Source: Kineosporiaceae bacterium
GTDB lineage: Bacteria; Actinomycetota; Actinomycetes; Actinomycetales; Kineosporiaceae
Assembly (NCBI GenBank): GCA_016713225.1
Contig: JADJPO010000001.1
Location: 682,001-746,000 of the forward strand
DNA: 64,000 nt
Reading direction: 5' to 3'
Shown: piece after piece, positions 15,000 to 23,942 of the stretch
How the letters are laid out: the number at the start of each line of letters is the position of its first letter
Position numbering within the stretch: position 1 is the first letter of the stretch
Position numbers and translations under genes: made by a program
Notes under the pieces: model-generated
Database searches by the model: none
Seen by the model: the letters and a program-made list of their open reading frames with translations, nothing else
Told to the model about the DNA's origin: nothing

Positions 15000-16475
15000 A
15001 TGTCCCGCACCTCCGACTCACCCGGTAACCCGGACCTTCCGCCGATCGACCATGCGCTGCACCGCGCCCACATCGCGGTTCACGACTATGAGAAGCCGAA
15101 GCGGGACCGCACGCACTATCTGTACGTCTCGGTCATCATCGCGATGATCCTCGGTGTGGCGGTCGGTGCCATCTGGCCCACGGTCGGCGTCGAGTTGAAG
15201 CCACTGGGGACGATCTTCGTCAATCTGATCAAGATGATGATCGCCCCGATCATCTTCTGCACCATCGTTCTCGGTATCGGGTCGGTGCGCCGGGCGGCGC
15301 AGGTCGGCAAGGTCGGTGGTCTGGCGCTGGCCTACTTCGTCACGATGTCGACGGTGGCCCTCGGCATCGGCCTGGTGGTCGGCAATCTGGTCAAGCCCGG
15401 TGCCGGGCTCAACCTCACCGAGTCGCTGGCCAAGGCCGGTCAGGGGCAGGCGGCGAGCGCCGAACACGTCTCGACAGCGCAGTTCATCCTGGGGCTCATC
15501 CCCGAGACGCTGGTCTCGGCCCTGACGTCGGGGTCGGTGCTGCAGGCCCTGCTGGTCGCGCTGTTGGTGGGCTTCGCCCTGCAGAAGATGGGACGAGCGG
15601 GTGAACCGATCCTGGTCGGGATCAAGCACGTCGAGAAACTGGTCTTCCGGCTGATGGCCATGATCATGTTCCTGGCCCCCATCGCCGCTTTCGGTGCGAT
15701 GGCCGCCGTGGTCGGCGCCACCGGTCTGAGTGCCCTGAAGAGCCTCGGCATGATCATGATCGCCTTCTATGCGACCTGCCTGCTGTTCGTCGTGGTGGTG
15801 CTCGGGGGTTTGCTCAAGCTGGTCACCGGGATCAACGTGTTCAGCCTGCTGCGCTACCTCGCTCGGGAGTTCCTGCTGATCCTGTCGACCTCCTCCTCCG
15901 AGTCGGCCCTGCCGCGCCTGATCGCCAAGATGGAGCACCTCGGCATCTCACGCCCGGTCGTGGGCATCACGGTTCCGACCGGCTACTCCTTCAACTTGGA
16001 CGGCACCGCGATCTACCTGACCATGGCCTCGCTGTTCATCGCCGAGGCGCTGGACAAGCCGTTCAGCATCGGGCAGCAGATCTCGCTGCTGGTCTTCATG
16101 ATGATCGCCAGCAAGGGTGCGGCCGGCGTCACCGGAGCCGGTCTGGCCACCCTCGCCGGCGGGCTCGCCTCGCACCGCCCCGACCTGGTCGACGGCGTCG
16201 GCTTCATCGTCGGGATCGACCGCATGATGAGCGAGGCGCGGGCGCTGACCAACTTCGCGGGCAATGCCATCGCCACCGTGGTGATCGCCACCTGGGTGGG
16301 TGAGATCGACAGCGACCAGGCCGGGAGAGTGCTCGGTGGCCACCTGCCGTTCGACGAGAGCACGCTGGTCGACGAGCCGGATGTCGTGCCGGATGTCGTG
16401 CCTGCCGCCGGTACCCCGGTCGTCACCCCGGCCCCGATCCCCGTGGGGGTGCCGAGCGCGACGGTGCTGCGCTGA
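15000..16475 (+). CDS. dctA: C4-dicarboxylate/proton or sodium symporter (DAACS family)
   Basis: A 491-residue carrier; ATG 15000 has GAAGGAG a few bases upstream. After a hydrophilic 40-residue N-terminus it shows the eight-helix plus hairpin pattern of the DctA/GltP family. Diagnostic stretches include the serine-rich re-entrant hairpin STSSSESALPRLIAKMEHLG, the NLDGTAIY motif of TM7 and the TM8 segment TNFAGNAIATVVIA. It imports succinate, fumarate or malate with H+ or Na+. The C-terminus carries a Val/Pro-rich extension. Control by the divergent CitA/CitB-type system is likely. Confidence 0.93.
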   Translation: MSRTSDSPGNPDLPPIDHALHRAHIAVHDYEKPKRDRTHYLYVSVIIAMILGVAVGAIWPTVGVELKPLGTIFVNLIKMMIAPIIFCTIVLGIGSVRRAAQVGKVGGLALAYFVTMSTVALGIGLVVGNLVKPGAGLNLTESLAKAGQGQAASAEHVSTAQFILGLIPETLVSALTSGSVLQALLVALLVGFALQKMGRAGEPILVGIKHVEKLVFRLMAMIMFLAPIAAFGAMAAVVGATGLSALKSLGMIMIAFYATCLLFVVVVLGGLLKLVTGINVFSLLRYLAREFLLILSTSSSESALPRLIAKMEHLGISRPVVGITVPTGYSFNLDGTAIYLTMASLFIAEALDKPFSIGQQISLLVFMMIASKGAAGVTGAGLATLAGGLASHRPDLVDGVGFIVGIDRMMSEARALTNFAGNAIATVVIATWVGEIDSDQAGRVLGGHLPFDESTLVDEPDVVPDVVPAAGTPVVTPAPIPVGVPSATVLR

Positions 16476-16490
16476 CCCCGCTGGTCTGCC

Positions 16491-16521
16491 GATGCCCTTC
16501 CCGTCCGTCGGGGAGGGCATC
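16491..16521. terminator. Bidirectional terminator-like hairpin
   Basis: GATGCCCTTCCC (16491-16502) pairs with GGGGAGGGCATC (16510-16521), apart from one G-T wobble, around a 7-base loop. It sits in the 81 bp between the convergent dctA and Rrf2 genes. No long T-run follows, as is common in high-GC actinomycetes. Confidence 0.65.
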
Positions 16522-16556
16522 AGGCGTGCTGTGGGGCGGATCGCTGTTCGCGCCCG

Positions 16557-17021
16557 TCAGCGGCTGGCCCAGGCGTCCTCGGCGGAGAGCAGCCGTCGCA
16601 CGTGCGTGGGCAGCTTGCCGCTCAGCACGTCGTCCAGGCTGACCTCGTCGAGCACTCGGCGCAGGCTGGCCCGGACGGCGACCCACACCGTGGGCAGGTG
16701 CTGCGCAGCGCCGGTGTACGTGGTCTCGTGCGGCCGCAGCCCGCGGACCTCGGCGAGCGGGCCGTCGACGGCCCGGAACACCGCACCCAGGTGGATCTCG
16801 CCGGCGGGTCGGGCGAGCCGGTACCCACCGGCGGCGCCGCGAATACTGCTGACCAGGCCGGCCCGGCGCAGGTCGGCGAGGATCGCCTCCAGGAACTTGC
16901 GCGGCAGTTGCTGTTCCTCGGCGAGGGTTTCGGCCGCCACCCGAATGTCACCCGCTCGCTGTGCGGCCGCCAGGGTGAGCAGGGCGCGGACGGCATAGTC
17001 GGTCTTGGCCGAGATATCCAC
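16557..17021 (-). CDS. Rrf2-family transcriptional regulator
   Basis: A 154-residue regulator; start GTG 17021 (VDISAKTDYAVRALLTLA), typical of the family's N-terminus. The winged helix includes AETLAEEQQLPRKFLEAILADLRRAGLVSS and the wing RGAAGGYRLARP. The C-terminal half is LHLGAVFRAVDGPLAEVRG-like. It has no Cys residues, so it cannot bind a cluster in the way of the three-Cys iron-sulfur regulators IscR/NsrR; it may be closer to CymR-type cysteine-metabolism regulators. It is divergent from a TauE/SafE exporter, which is the likely target. Confidence 0.88.
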   Translation of the reverse strand: MDISAKTDYAVRALLTLAAAQRAGDIRVAAETLAEEQQLPRKFLEAILADLRRAGLVSSIRGAAGGYRLARPAGEIHLGAVFRAVDGPLAEVRGLRPHETTYTGAAQHLPTVWVAVRASLRRVLDEVSLDDVLSGKLPTHVRRLLSAEDAWASR

Positions 17022-17133
17022 GGGCCCATCCTGACATCCGCTCTGGCTCGGGACGAGCAGGCCGCCTCGGCTGGTAGCCCTCAGGGCTGGTCCGGATGGG
17101 TGTCTCGGCCACCGAGATGCTCGGCCGAACGGG

Positions 17134-17162
17134 TTGACCCCGCTCCGATCCCCTCCTAATCT
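17134..17162 (+). promoter_or_regulatory. Promoter of the TauE/SafE exporter gene
   Basis: TTGACC (17134-17139), a 17-bp spacer and TAATCT (17157-17162) make a near-consensus vegetative promoter. Transcription would begin near 17169, giving a leader of about 45 bases. An A/T-richer stretch (17163-17190) just after the -10 could hold the Rrf2 operator (inference). Confidence 0.55.
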
Positions 17163-17213
17163 CCCACTAACTCCATAGGCTTTGGTGGAACAGTCGACAT
17201 ATGGGAGTCGTTG

Positions 17214-18146
17214 ATGCGCAAGCTTGTTCTGCTCGCTCTGGTCGGGTTGGGTGCCCAGCTGATCGATGGCAGCCTCGGCATGGCCTATGGCGTGACCTCC
17301 TCCACCCTGTTGCTGGCCCTGGGCACCAATCCGGCGGCGGCCTCGGCCACGGTTCACCTGGCCGAGATCGGCACCACCATGATCTCCGGCGCCTCGCACT
17401 GGAAGTTCGGCAACGTCGACTGGCCAGTGGTGTTCAAGGTCGGCCTTCCCGGGGCTGTCGGCTCGTTCGCCGGGGCCACGGTCCTGTCGAACCTGGACAC
17501 CTCCGTGGCCAAGCCGCTGATGTCCCTGGTCCTGCTCGCCCTCGGCCTGTACGTCCTGGTGCGGTTCACCGCTCGCGGCCTGCGGCAGGACCGTCTCGGA
17601 CACCCGCTGCGGGCTCGGTTCCTGGCCCCGCTGGGACTGTTCGCAGGCTTCATCGACGCTACCGGCGGGGGCGGCTGGGGTCCGGTCGGCACCCCGGCCA
17701 TCCTGGCCAGCGGCCGGCTGGAGCCGCGTCGGGTGATCGGGTCGATCGACACCAGTGAGTTCCTGGTCGCCCTGGCTGCGAGCCTCGGGTTCATCGCAGC
17801 CCTGGGGACCCAGGGCATCCAGCTGACCTGGGTGCTGGGCCTGCTGATCGGAGGGGCCGTCGCGGCGCCGATCGCGGCCTGGTTGGTGCGTCACCTGCCG
17901 CCCCGGGTGCTCGGTTCGGCGGTCGGCGGGCTGATCGTGCTCACCAACACCCGCACGCTGCTGCACAGCGACTGGATCGGTGACCAGGTGATCTCCGGCG
18001 GCGTGATGTGGGCCGTGTACGCGCTGATCTGGGCCGTCTGGGTCGGTGCCGTCGCCTACTCGGTGCGCGAACACCGCGCGCAGCAGCACCTCGTCCCCGC
18101 CGCGGCCCGCACATCGGTGTCCGCCCTGGCGGGTACGGCGGACTGA
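17214..18146 (+). CDS. TauE/SafE-family sulfite/sulfonate exporter
   Basis: A 310-residue membrane protein with eight or so helices; ATG 17214 has GGGAG upstream. Typical family features are the duplicated halves, beginning LIDGSLGMAYGVTSST and GLFAGFIDATGGGGWGP, and HLAEIGTTMISGASHW. Members are anion exporters for sulfite, sulfoacetate and related sulfur compounds. A divergent Rrf2 regulator suggests control by sulfur or cysteine status. The gene ends four bases before the stop of the convergent hydrolase gene. Confidence 0.9.
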   Translation: MRKLVLLALVGLGAQLIDGSLGMAYGVTSSTLLLALGTNPAAASATVHLAEIGTTMISGASHWKFGNVDWPVVFKVGLPGAVGSFAGATVLSNLDTSVAKPLMSLVLLALGLYVLVRFTARGLRQDRLGHPLRARFLAPLGLFAGFIDATGGGGWGPVGTPAILASGRLEPRRVIGSIDTSEFLVALAASLGFIAALGTQGIQLTWVLGLLIGGAVAAPIAAWLVRHLPPRVLGSAVGGLIVLTNTRTLLHSDWIGDQVISGGVMWAVYALIWAVWVGAVAYSVREHRAQQHLVPAAARTSVSALAGTAD

Positions 18147-18149
18147 CGC

Positions 18150-19013
18150 TCAGCTCTGCGTCGGCGCCGTCGTCCGGGTGAAGAAGTCGACCGTGCTCTG
18201 CCCGGTCTCCCGGGCGCCGGTGCCGAACCAGATCAGGTGGCTCAGCGACGGACTCGGCCACAGGGTGGCGTCCGGGATCGAACGGGCCAGGTGCTGGGCA
18301 TGCTTGAACGGCACCGCGCCGTCCGTGGGTGAGGCGACCACCAGGGTCGGCCGGCTGACCGCATGCTCCAGCGCCGGGTCGGGTGTGACCTCGAGGTCGG
18401 TTCGAAAGCCATGGTCAGAGCGCATGGACCGGAACAGCTGCTGGACGGCGACCCGCTCGGCTGCGGTCAGGTCGGCCACCACACGCTCGGCGCTGAGTGT
18501 GGTCATCGAGCCCATGACGGTACGCAGGCCGTGCCCCGGAAGCAGGGACAGCGAGGTCTGCATCGCCGTCCAGGTGAACATCTGGGTCCACGGATGGAAG
18601 GCCACGCTGCCGCTGAGGCGAGTGACCAGGTCCGGCCAGGGTAGGGACGACCGAGGCGAGTGCAGCACCAAGGAGCTGACCAACTCGGGGTAACGAGCGG
18701 TGAGTGCGACCGCGAGCGGGGCGCCGGCCGAGATCCCGAGCACCGCGACCTGGTCCAGGCCGAGGTGGATGCACAGTTCGCGGACGGTGGCGGCGACCTC
18801 GTACGGGTCCTCGGCGAAGACGGGGGTGCGTCCGTATCCGGGCCGGGAGGGCACCAGGATCGAGAACCCCGCCGCCGCGAGGGGATCCTCTCCGACGGGG
18901 ACCTCGGCGCGCAGATGACCGCCGTGACAGATCACCACGGTCACCGGTCCGCGGCGTTCGTAACGGTATTCGAGGGTTCCGCTACGCAACGTCGCGATTT
19001 CCGTGGGGCGCAT
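18150..19013 (-). CDS. Alpha/beta hydrolase
   Basis: A 287-residue protein with the alpha/beta-hydrolase fold: oxyanion HGG (30-32), SRPGYGRT (56-63), nucleophile elbow GISAG with Ser95, an acidic residue in the ASPTDGAVPF stretch (about 228) and catalytic His in SLSHLIWFG near 256. No signal peptide. The substrate cannot be told; the closest style is small-ester or epoxide-type hydrolases. Convergent with the TauE-like gene and divergent from the DUF2271 gene. Confidence 0.87.
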   Translation of the reverse strand: MRPTEIATLRSGTLEYRYERRGPVTVVICHGGHLRAEVPVGEDPLAAAGFSILVPSRPGYGRTPVFAEDPYEVAATVRELCIHLGLDQVAVLGISAGAPLAVALTARYPELVSSLVLHSPRSSLPWPDLVTRLSGSVAFHPWTQMFTWTAMQTSLSLLPGHGLRTVMGSMTTLSAERVVADLTAAERVAVQQLFRSMRSDHGFRTDLEVTPDPALEHAVSRPTLVVASPTDGAVPFKHAQHLARSIPDATLWPSPSLSHLIWFGTGARETGQSTVDFFTRTTAPTQS

Positions 19014-19193
19014 GCTTTGAGGCTAGGTGGCCCGTCGGTCCTCGGAGTGGGCCGAACAGGTGATGTCCGCAACTGGCCGGTGGACCTTTCAGCGTTGTGG
19101 TCTGTGGTGGGAACCCCGGGTGAGCACGGACTCGGATGCTAGGTTGCGGCCTCGGGGGAGTTCGGGTAGAGGCACGGTGTTGCCGCCGGTCGA

Positions 19194-19862
19194 GTGGAAG
19201 TGGTGGGCGTGGGGTCTACGCAGTCGCGCTATGCCGAGGTCTCTCGGCGGGCCATGCTCAGGGGCTGGGGTCTCGTCACGGTCGCCGGAGCCCTCGCGAG
19301 CTGCTCGAACGGGGATTCACAGGTCTTCGTGAGTTCCAGTCCCTCCTCGACCAGCGAGACATCCGACGTTGCGTCGGCCACGGGCTCGACGCCGGGGCCG
19401 GCTGCCTCGGGTCCGCCGTTGCCGGCCGCGGCCGTGCTGAAGGTCGACTTCACCTTCGCCGCGGCCGCCGGGGGCGGGCGTGGGCCCGCCCGCAACCCCT
19501 ACATCGCGGTGTGGATCGAGAGCACCGGCGAAGAGATGGTCAGCACGCTGGCGATCTGGCACATGCAACAGAACGAGCGGTGGTTGCACGAGCTCAAGCG
19601 CTGGTACACGGTCTCGGGCGGTTTCGAGGTGAACACCGGTCCGACCCGGGTGCCCGGCACCTACAGCCTGCAGTGGGACGGCGTCGGTCGCGAGGGGGCG
19701 AAGGTGCCCTCCGGGCAGTATTACCTCTGCATCGAGGCGGCCCGCGAACACGGACCGTACGAGCTGATCCGCGAACCGGTGGTGCTCGGCGCCGAGGCCG
19801 TGTCGAAGCAGCTCACCCCGCAGGGGGAACTCACCGCCGCGTCGGTCAGCTACCAGGTCTGA
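19194..19862 (+). CDS. DUF2271 lipoprotein of a flavin-type redox cluster
   Basis: A 222-residue exported protein. The start is taken as GTG 19194; SRRAMLRG (17-24) gives a twin-arginine-like region and ALASC (33-37) a lipobox with Cys37. After a Ser/Thr-rich linker, the domain from about 80 onward (NPYIAVWIES, WHMQQNERWLHELKRWY, TYSLQWDGVG, GQYYLCIEAAREHG) matches the DUF2271 family, found next to PepSY and ApbE proteins in extracytoplasmic flavin electron-transfer loci. The following PepSY and convergent apbE genes fit this. Its biochemical role is not known. Confidence 0.78.
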   Translation: MEVVGVGSTQSRYAEVSRRAMLRGWGLVTVAGALASCSNGDSQVFVSSSPSSTSETSDVASATGSTPGPAASGPPLPAAAVLKVDFTFAAAAGGGRGPARNPYIAVWIESTGEEMVSTLAIWHMQQNERWLHELKRWYTVSGGFEVNTGPTRVPGTYSLQWDGVGREGAKVPSGQYYLCIEAAREHGPYELIREPVVLGAEAVSKQLTPQGELTAASVSYQV

Positions 19863-19866
19863 CGCC

Positions 19867-20487
19867 GTGGCCACGACGGGGGTCGAGACCACGCCGGGGG
19901 TTCGGCGACAGCGCAACCTGACGCAGAAGTGGATGCGTCGCCTCCACATGTGGACCTCGATGAGCAGCCTGCTCATCGTGCTGTTCTTCTCGGTGACGGG
20001 CCTGACGCTCAATCACCCGACCTGGACCTTCGGGCAGGACCCCGTGGCCGCGTCCGTCTCCGGCACCCTGCCGGAGTCGACGGTTCACGCCGGGACCGTC
20101 GACTTCCTGGTGGTGAGCGAGTATCTGCGGTCGGCCCACGGCGTCAGCGGTGAGGTCACCGACCACAGCACCCAGAACGGTGAGGGGTCGATCAGTTATC
20201 GCGGCCCCGGCTACGCCGCCGATGTCAGCTTTCGCGTCGCCGACCGGTCGTTCACGCTGACCAGCCAGAAGAGCGGTGTGGTGGCGGTACTCAACGATCT
20301 GCACAAGGGTCGGCACACCTCGACCCTGTGGAAGTGGGTCATCGACATCACGGCGCTGTTGCTGGTGCTGATGTCGATCACCGGCATCGTGTTGCAGTTG
20401 ACCATCAGGCGCACCCGCGCCCTCGGCCTGGTGCTGGCGGCGGTGGGCACAGTGGTCTCGGTGGTCCTGGTGGCCTTCAGCGGCTGA
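19867..20487 (+). CDS. PepSY-associated transmembrane protein
   Basis: A 206-residue membrane protein starting at GTG 19867, four bases after the DUF2271 stop. A basic N-terminus with RRLHMWTS precedes TM1 (about 31-48). An extracytoplasmic PepSY-like region follows (about 50-145), with DLHKGRHTSTLWKW and two further helices (about 153-172 and 182-203). His27, His50 and the HKGRH histidines are placed like haem ligands in PiuB/PepSY reductases. It probably passes electrons across the membrane to the DUF2271/flavin partner (inference). Its end overlaps the convergent apbE end by 11 bases. Confidence 0.82.
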   Translation: MATTGVETTPGVRRQRNLTQKWMRRLHMWTSMSSLLIVLFFSVTGLTLNHPTWTFGQDPVAASVSGTLPESTVHAGTVDFLVVSEYLRSAHGVSGEVTDHSTQNGEGSISYRGPGYAADVSFRVADRSFTLTSQKSGVVAVLNDLHKGRHTSTLWKWVIDITALLLVLMSITGIVLQLTIRRTRALGLVLAAVGTVVSVVLVAFSG

Positions 20488-21451
20488 CGCCCGCGCCGGT
20501 GGGCCATCGCGCCGAGACATGCTGCGTGCCATCGGCCTCGACCAGCAACGCGGCGACCGCCTCGGGCAGGCGGTCCACGAAGGCGATCCCCTGGTGTGGC
20601 GCGAGCACCATCGCGATGGTCGCCACGGCGTCCGCGACCAGGGCGGACGGCGCCCGGACGGTGGCCGACATCGTGTCGGCCACGGGCCATCCGGTCCGGG
20701 GGTCGATGACATGCCCGAAGGATTCCGATCCGATCCGGAAGCCCCGGCGGGTGCTGCCGCTGGTCGCCACGGCGGCCTCGGCGAGGGGAAACCTGGCGAT
20801 CGGTGGGGCGTTGTCCGCCACGCGATGCGGATCCTCGACGTTGACCGGGACGGCGTCGCCGTGGCCGGCGTGGCGTAGGTCGCCCCCGGCGCTGACCACC
20901 ACGGTGTGCACGGCGTCGTCCGCCCGGGCGGCCGCCACGGCGCGATCGACGATGTGGCCCTTGGCGATGGCGTTGAGATCGACGTCGCCGCAGTCGGTCA
21001 CTCGCTCGATGTGAACCCGGCCGTCGCGTCGCGTCGTCCGGAACGGTAACGGGCGCAACGTGTTTGCCAGATCCTGCAACTCCGCCGGATTCGGGCGGCG
21101 CTGGTGGTGTTCGGCGGCGAGCCAGTGCCGGCGCAGAGCGGCGCAGGCGGGGTGGAACGTGCCTGTGCCGAGCCGATACCAGTGCTCGGCCTGCTCGAGG
21201 ACGCCGGCCAGCTCGTCGCCAGGGTTGGCGAGCTCGCCGCGGCGCCACCGGCACAGCTCGCTGTCGGGGTCGTAGAGGGAGAAGACGCCGGTGAGCTGTT
21301 CGATGGTTGCCTGGGCACGTTCGTCGGCGCGGTGCGCGGCGTCCGGATCGTCGGCCTGGATCGCGATGTCGACCCGGGTGCCGAGCAGCGGTTCGTAGCA
21401 GTTCACCTGCCACGGCCGGTCGGACACGTCGGCAGGGTATCGCGGGCTCAC
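20477..21451 (-). CDS. apbE: ApbE-family FAD:protein FMN transferase (second copy)
   Basis: A 324-residue protein without signal peptide. Family motifs are DLNAIAKGHIVDRAV (158-172), VSAGGDLRHAG (186-196), GHVIDPRTGWP (246-256) and the metal motif ADAVAT with Asp274 and Thr278 intact. It links FMN to extracytoplasmic proteins. It is convergent with the DUF2271-PepSY pair and so probably serves that cluster. Only moderately similar by eye to the copy at 880-1851, so the two are likely specialised for different partners rather than a recent duplication. Confidence 0.88.
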   Translation of the reverse strand: MSPRYPADVSDRPWQVNCYEPLLGTRVDIAIQADDPDAAHRADERAQATIEQLTGVFSLYDPDSELCRWRRGELANPGDELAGVLEQAEHWYRLGTGTFHPACAALRRHWLAAEHHQRRPNPAELQDLANTLRPLPFRTTRRDGRVHIERVTDCGDVDLNAIAKGHIVDRAVAAARADDAVHTVVVSAGGDLRHAGHGDAVPVNVEDPHRVADNAPPIARFPLAEAAVATSGSTRRGFRIGSESFGHVIDPRTGWPVADTMSATVRAPSALVADAVATIAMVLAPHQGIAFVDRLPEAVAALLVEADGTQHVSARWPTGAGVSR

Positions 21452-21514
21452 GGCGAGGGAGCCGGCGGCAATTCGTTGGCCTGATCACGCCACGGTGAGT
21501 GAGACTGGCTGGTT

Positions 21515-22795
21515 GTGAGCAATGGTCTGGAGGCCGCCCCGGGCGCCACGAGGATGCAGATCCGGGACCTACCGGTCCAGGTGCGGTGGCTCATGCTCGG
21601 GTTCGCCTTCTCGGCGGTGGGAAGCGGCCTGACCTTGCCCTACCTGTACGTCTACCTGGTCGAGGTGCGTCACTTCGAAACCACCACTGTCGGCTGGTTG
21701 TTCGCCTGGATGGGAGTGTTGGGGTTCGCTGCCGCGGCGCCGTTCGGGACGGCGATCGATCGCTTCGGGCCGCGACCGGTCATGATCGTGGGCTTGGTGA
21801 TCGAGGCGATCGGTACCGGCTGCATCGGGTTCGCACGAACGGTGCCCCAGGGGTTCGCGGTCGCCTCGCTGATCGTGGTCGGGACGGCCGGGTTGTGGCC
21901 GGCATCGAATGCCCTGCTCACCCGACTGGTGTCGGAACAGATGCGCGAGCGGGTCTATGCGATCAACTTCATGATGCTGAACGGTGGTCTCGGCGTCGGT
22001 GGGCTGATCAGTTCGCTGGTGATCGACGTGAACTCGGTGGCCTCGTTTCAGCGGCTCTATCTCATCGACGCCCTGACCTTCACCGCGCACATCGCGGTCT
22101 TGGTGGCGATGCCGCGGGGGACCGGTGCGCTGTCCGAGCCATCCGAGGTGAGCCGGCCCACACAAGACCAGCCCACGGCGTCCTGGGCGGTGGTGCTGCG
22201 CGACCGGGCGTTGGTGCGCTTCACCGCGATCTCGGTGCTGGTCCTGACGGTCGGGTATGCCCAGCTGGAGGCCGGGTTCGCGGCCTACACCGTGACGGTC
22301 GCCCACGTGCCGCCGCGGGTGCTCGGGTGGGCGTACGCGGCCAACACGCTGGCCATCGTGGTGGGCCAACTCGTCGTCCTGAAGCTGGTCGCGGGACGCC
22401 GACGCACCACACTGCTCGCCCTCTGCGCGCTCGGCTGGGGGCTCGCCTGGGCCGTGGTGGCAGCCGCAGACCTGGTTGCCGGGTGGCCCGCGGCGTTGGC
22501 GGCCGTCATCGGGATGACGGTGTTCGGGCTCAGCGAGACCCTGTGGGCCCCGGTGGCCCCGGCGCTGGTCAACAGCCTGGCGCGGGAGGACCTGCGCGGT
22601 CGGTACAACTCGGTGCAGGGCATGGCCTGGACGATCGGTGGCGTGATCGGCCCGGCCATGGCCGGGATGTTGATCGGCCACGATCTGGCGCAGGTCTGGG
22701 TGGTGCTCGTGGTCGGCGGGCAACTGCTGGGCGCGGTGTTGTTCCGGATGCTGCGATGGCGCCTGACCGATGCCCAGGATGGCGTGGGCGGGTGA
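21515..22795 (+). CDS. MFS transporter
   Basis: A 426-residue protein from GTG 21515 with twelve predicted helices. The MFS loop 2-3 motif appears as GTAIDRFGPRPVMIVG, and the second half begins near VVLRDRALVRFTAISVL. RYNSVQGMAWTIGGVIGPAMAG near the C-terminus resembles drug/sugar efflux members of the DHA1 type. The substrate is unknown; efflux is more likely than uptake given the motif. It stands alone between the second apbE and the transglutaminase-like gene. Confidence 0.85.
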   Translation: MSNGLEAAPGATRMQIRDLPVQVRWLMLGFAFSAVGSGLTLPYLYVYLVEVRHFETTTVGWLFAWMGVLGFAAAAPFGTAIDRFGPRPVMIVGLVIEAIGTGCIGFARTVPQGFAVASLIVVGTAGLWPASNALLTRLVSEQMRERVYAINFMMLNGGLGVGGLISSLVIDVNSVASFQRLYLIDALTFTAHIAVLVAMPRGTGALSEPSEVSRPTQDQPTASWAVVLRDRALVRFTAISVLVLTVGYAQLEAGFAAYTVTVAHVPPRVLGWAYAANTLAIVVGQLVVLKLVAGRRRTTLLALCALGWGLAWAVVAAADLVAGWPAALAAVIGMTVFGLSETLWAPVAPALVNSLAREDLRGRYNSVQGMAWTIGGVIGPAMAGMLIGHDLAQVWVVLVVGGQLLGAVLFRMLRWRLTDAQDGVGG

Positions 22796-22867
22796 GTCCC
22801 GGGCTCGGGAGCTAGGGTCGAGTGTGGCGGTCGGTCGGCCTCCGCAGCGCATCGGGAGGCGACAGCG

Positions 22868-23668
22868 GTGGTCACACGGAATGTCTCGGCCCTGATCGAG
22901 GCGGAGGTGACCGAGCCCTCTCAGATCGTGCTGGCCCTCGCCGTGGCCGCTGGTCCGCAGATCCGCGATGAGTTGCTGACGGTCACGGTGGACTCGCAAC
23001 CCGTTCTGGTCGAGGAGGTCTCGGCTGAACTGGGAGGGCGGATGCACCTCTGTCGGCTGCCGGTGGGAGTGCTGCGGGTGCACTACTCGGCCACCGCCGT
23101 GGGGCAGACATCGCCGGGGCCGATCAGTCCCCTCGAGTTGATCACCTATCTGCGGCCGAGCCGATACTGCGACTCCGACACCCTGCGTCCGGTCGCGATC
23201 GCGGAATTCTCGGGGCTGGAGGGCAAGGACCTCCTGGACGGCGTGAGCAGCTGGGTCGGTCACCAACTGGTCTACGTCAGTGGGTCCAGCCGCCCCATCG
23301 ACGGCGCCGTGGACACCTTCCTGGCCCGGGCCGGGGTGTGTCGTGACTTCGCTCATCTGGTCGTGGCGCTGTTGCGGGCACGCAACGTGCCGGCCCGGTT
23401 GGCCGCGGTCTACGCACCAGGCCTGTCGCCGATGGACTTTCACGCCGTCGCCGAGGCCTACCTGGACGGTGCGTGGTACGTGGTCGATGCCACGGCGCTG
23501 GCCCCGCGCAGCGCGATGATGCGCATCGCCACCGGCCGGGACGCGGCGGACACGGCCTTCCTGACGACGCTGACCGGCGGGGTGAATCTGAGTCGGGTCG
23601 AGGTGATGGCGATCGCCACGGACGGTCTGCCGAGCGACGACATGACCACTCTGGTGCAGTTGCGCTGA
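22868..23668 (+). CDS. Transglutaminase-like family protein
   Basis: A 266-residue cytoplasmic protein starting at GTG 22868. The catalytic triad of the transglutaminase-like superfamily is visible as Cys158 in RAGVCRDFAHL, His192 in DFHAVAEAYL and Asp207 in WYVVDAT. An N-terminal beta-rich domain of about 110 residues precedes it, as in bacterial transglut_core proteins with a bacterial N domain. Such proteins probably act as cysteine proteases or amide hydrolases. No partner gene is adjacent. Confidence 0.87.
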   Translation: MVTRNVSALIEAEVTEPSQIVLALAVAAGPQIRDELLTVTVDSQPVLVEEVSAELGGRMHLCRLPVGVLRVHYSATAVGQTSPGPISPLELITYLRPSRYCDSDTLRPVAIAEFSGLEGKDLLDGVSSWVGHQLVYVSGSSRPIDGAVDTFLARAGVCRDFAHLVVALLRARNVPARLAAVYAPGLSPMDFHAVAEAYLDGAWYVVDATALAPRSAMMRIATGRDAADTAFLTTLTGGVNLSRVEVMAIATDGLPSDDMTTLVQLR

Positions 23669-23687
23669 ACGGGCGAGGCGACCGGGT

Positions 23688-23910
23688 TCAGGGGATCCAG
23701 ACGCTGCGGTCGTGGGCGAAGTACACGATGCGCGGGTCGAAGGACTGCAGGGTGTCGAGCCACGGCGAGGCGGGCGGCAGGTCGGTTCGAGTGCCGCGTT
23801 CGCTCTCGAGCCGTTCGGCGCGCCAGGCCAACTGGTTGCTGATGCTCGATCCGTTGGGCCAGAACCGGAATGGCACCGAAGTCGATCCGGTGGATGGTCG
23901 TGGTGGCCAT
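23688..23910 (-). pseudogene. Possible remnant of a metallo-beta-lactamase-fold hydrolase
   Basis: Two protein-like pieces lie on the minus strand in different frames. The first is MATTTIHRIDFGAIPV from ATG 23910; the second runs to a stop at 23688 and ends with SPWLDTLQSFDPRIVYFAHD and a short tail. The first looks like the N-terminus and the second like the C-terminus of MBL-fold hydrolases, where a His-Asp pair ends the domain. The middle, with the HxHxDH site, is missing. This fits an internal deletion with frameshift. The reading is tentative; the region could be noncoding or a small orphan gene. Confidence 0.35.
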
Positions 23911-23942
23911 CGGGCCACGGTACGCGGCCGCCGGCGAGCGGC

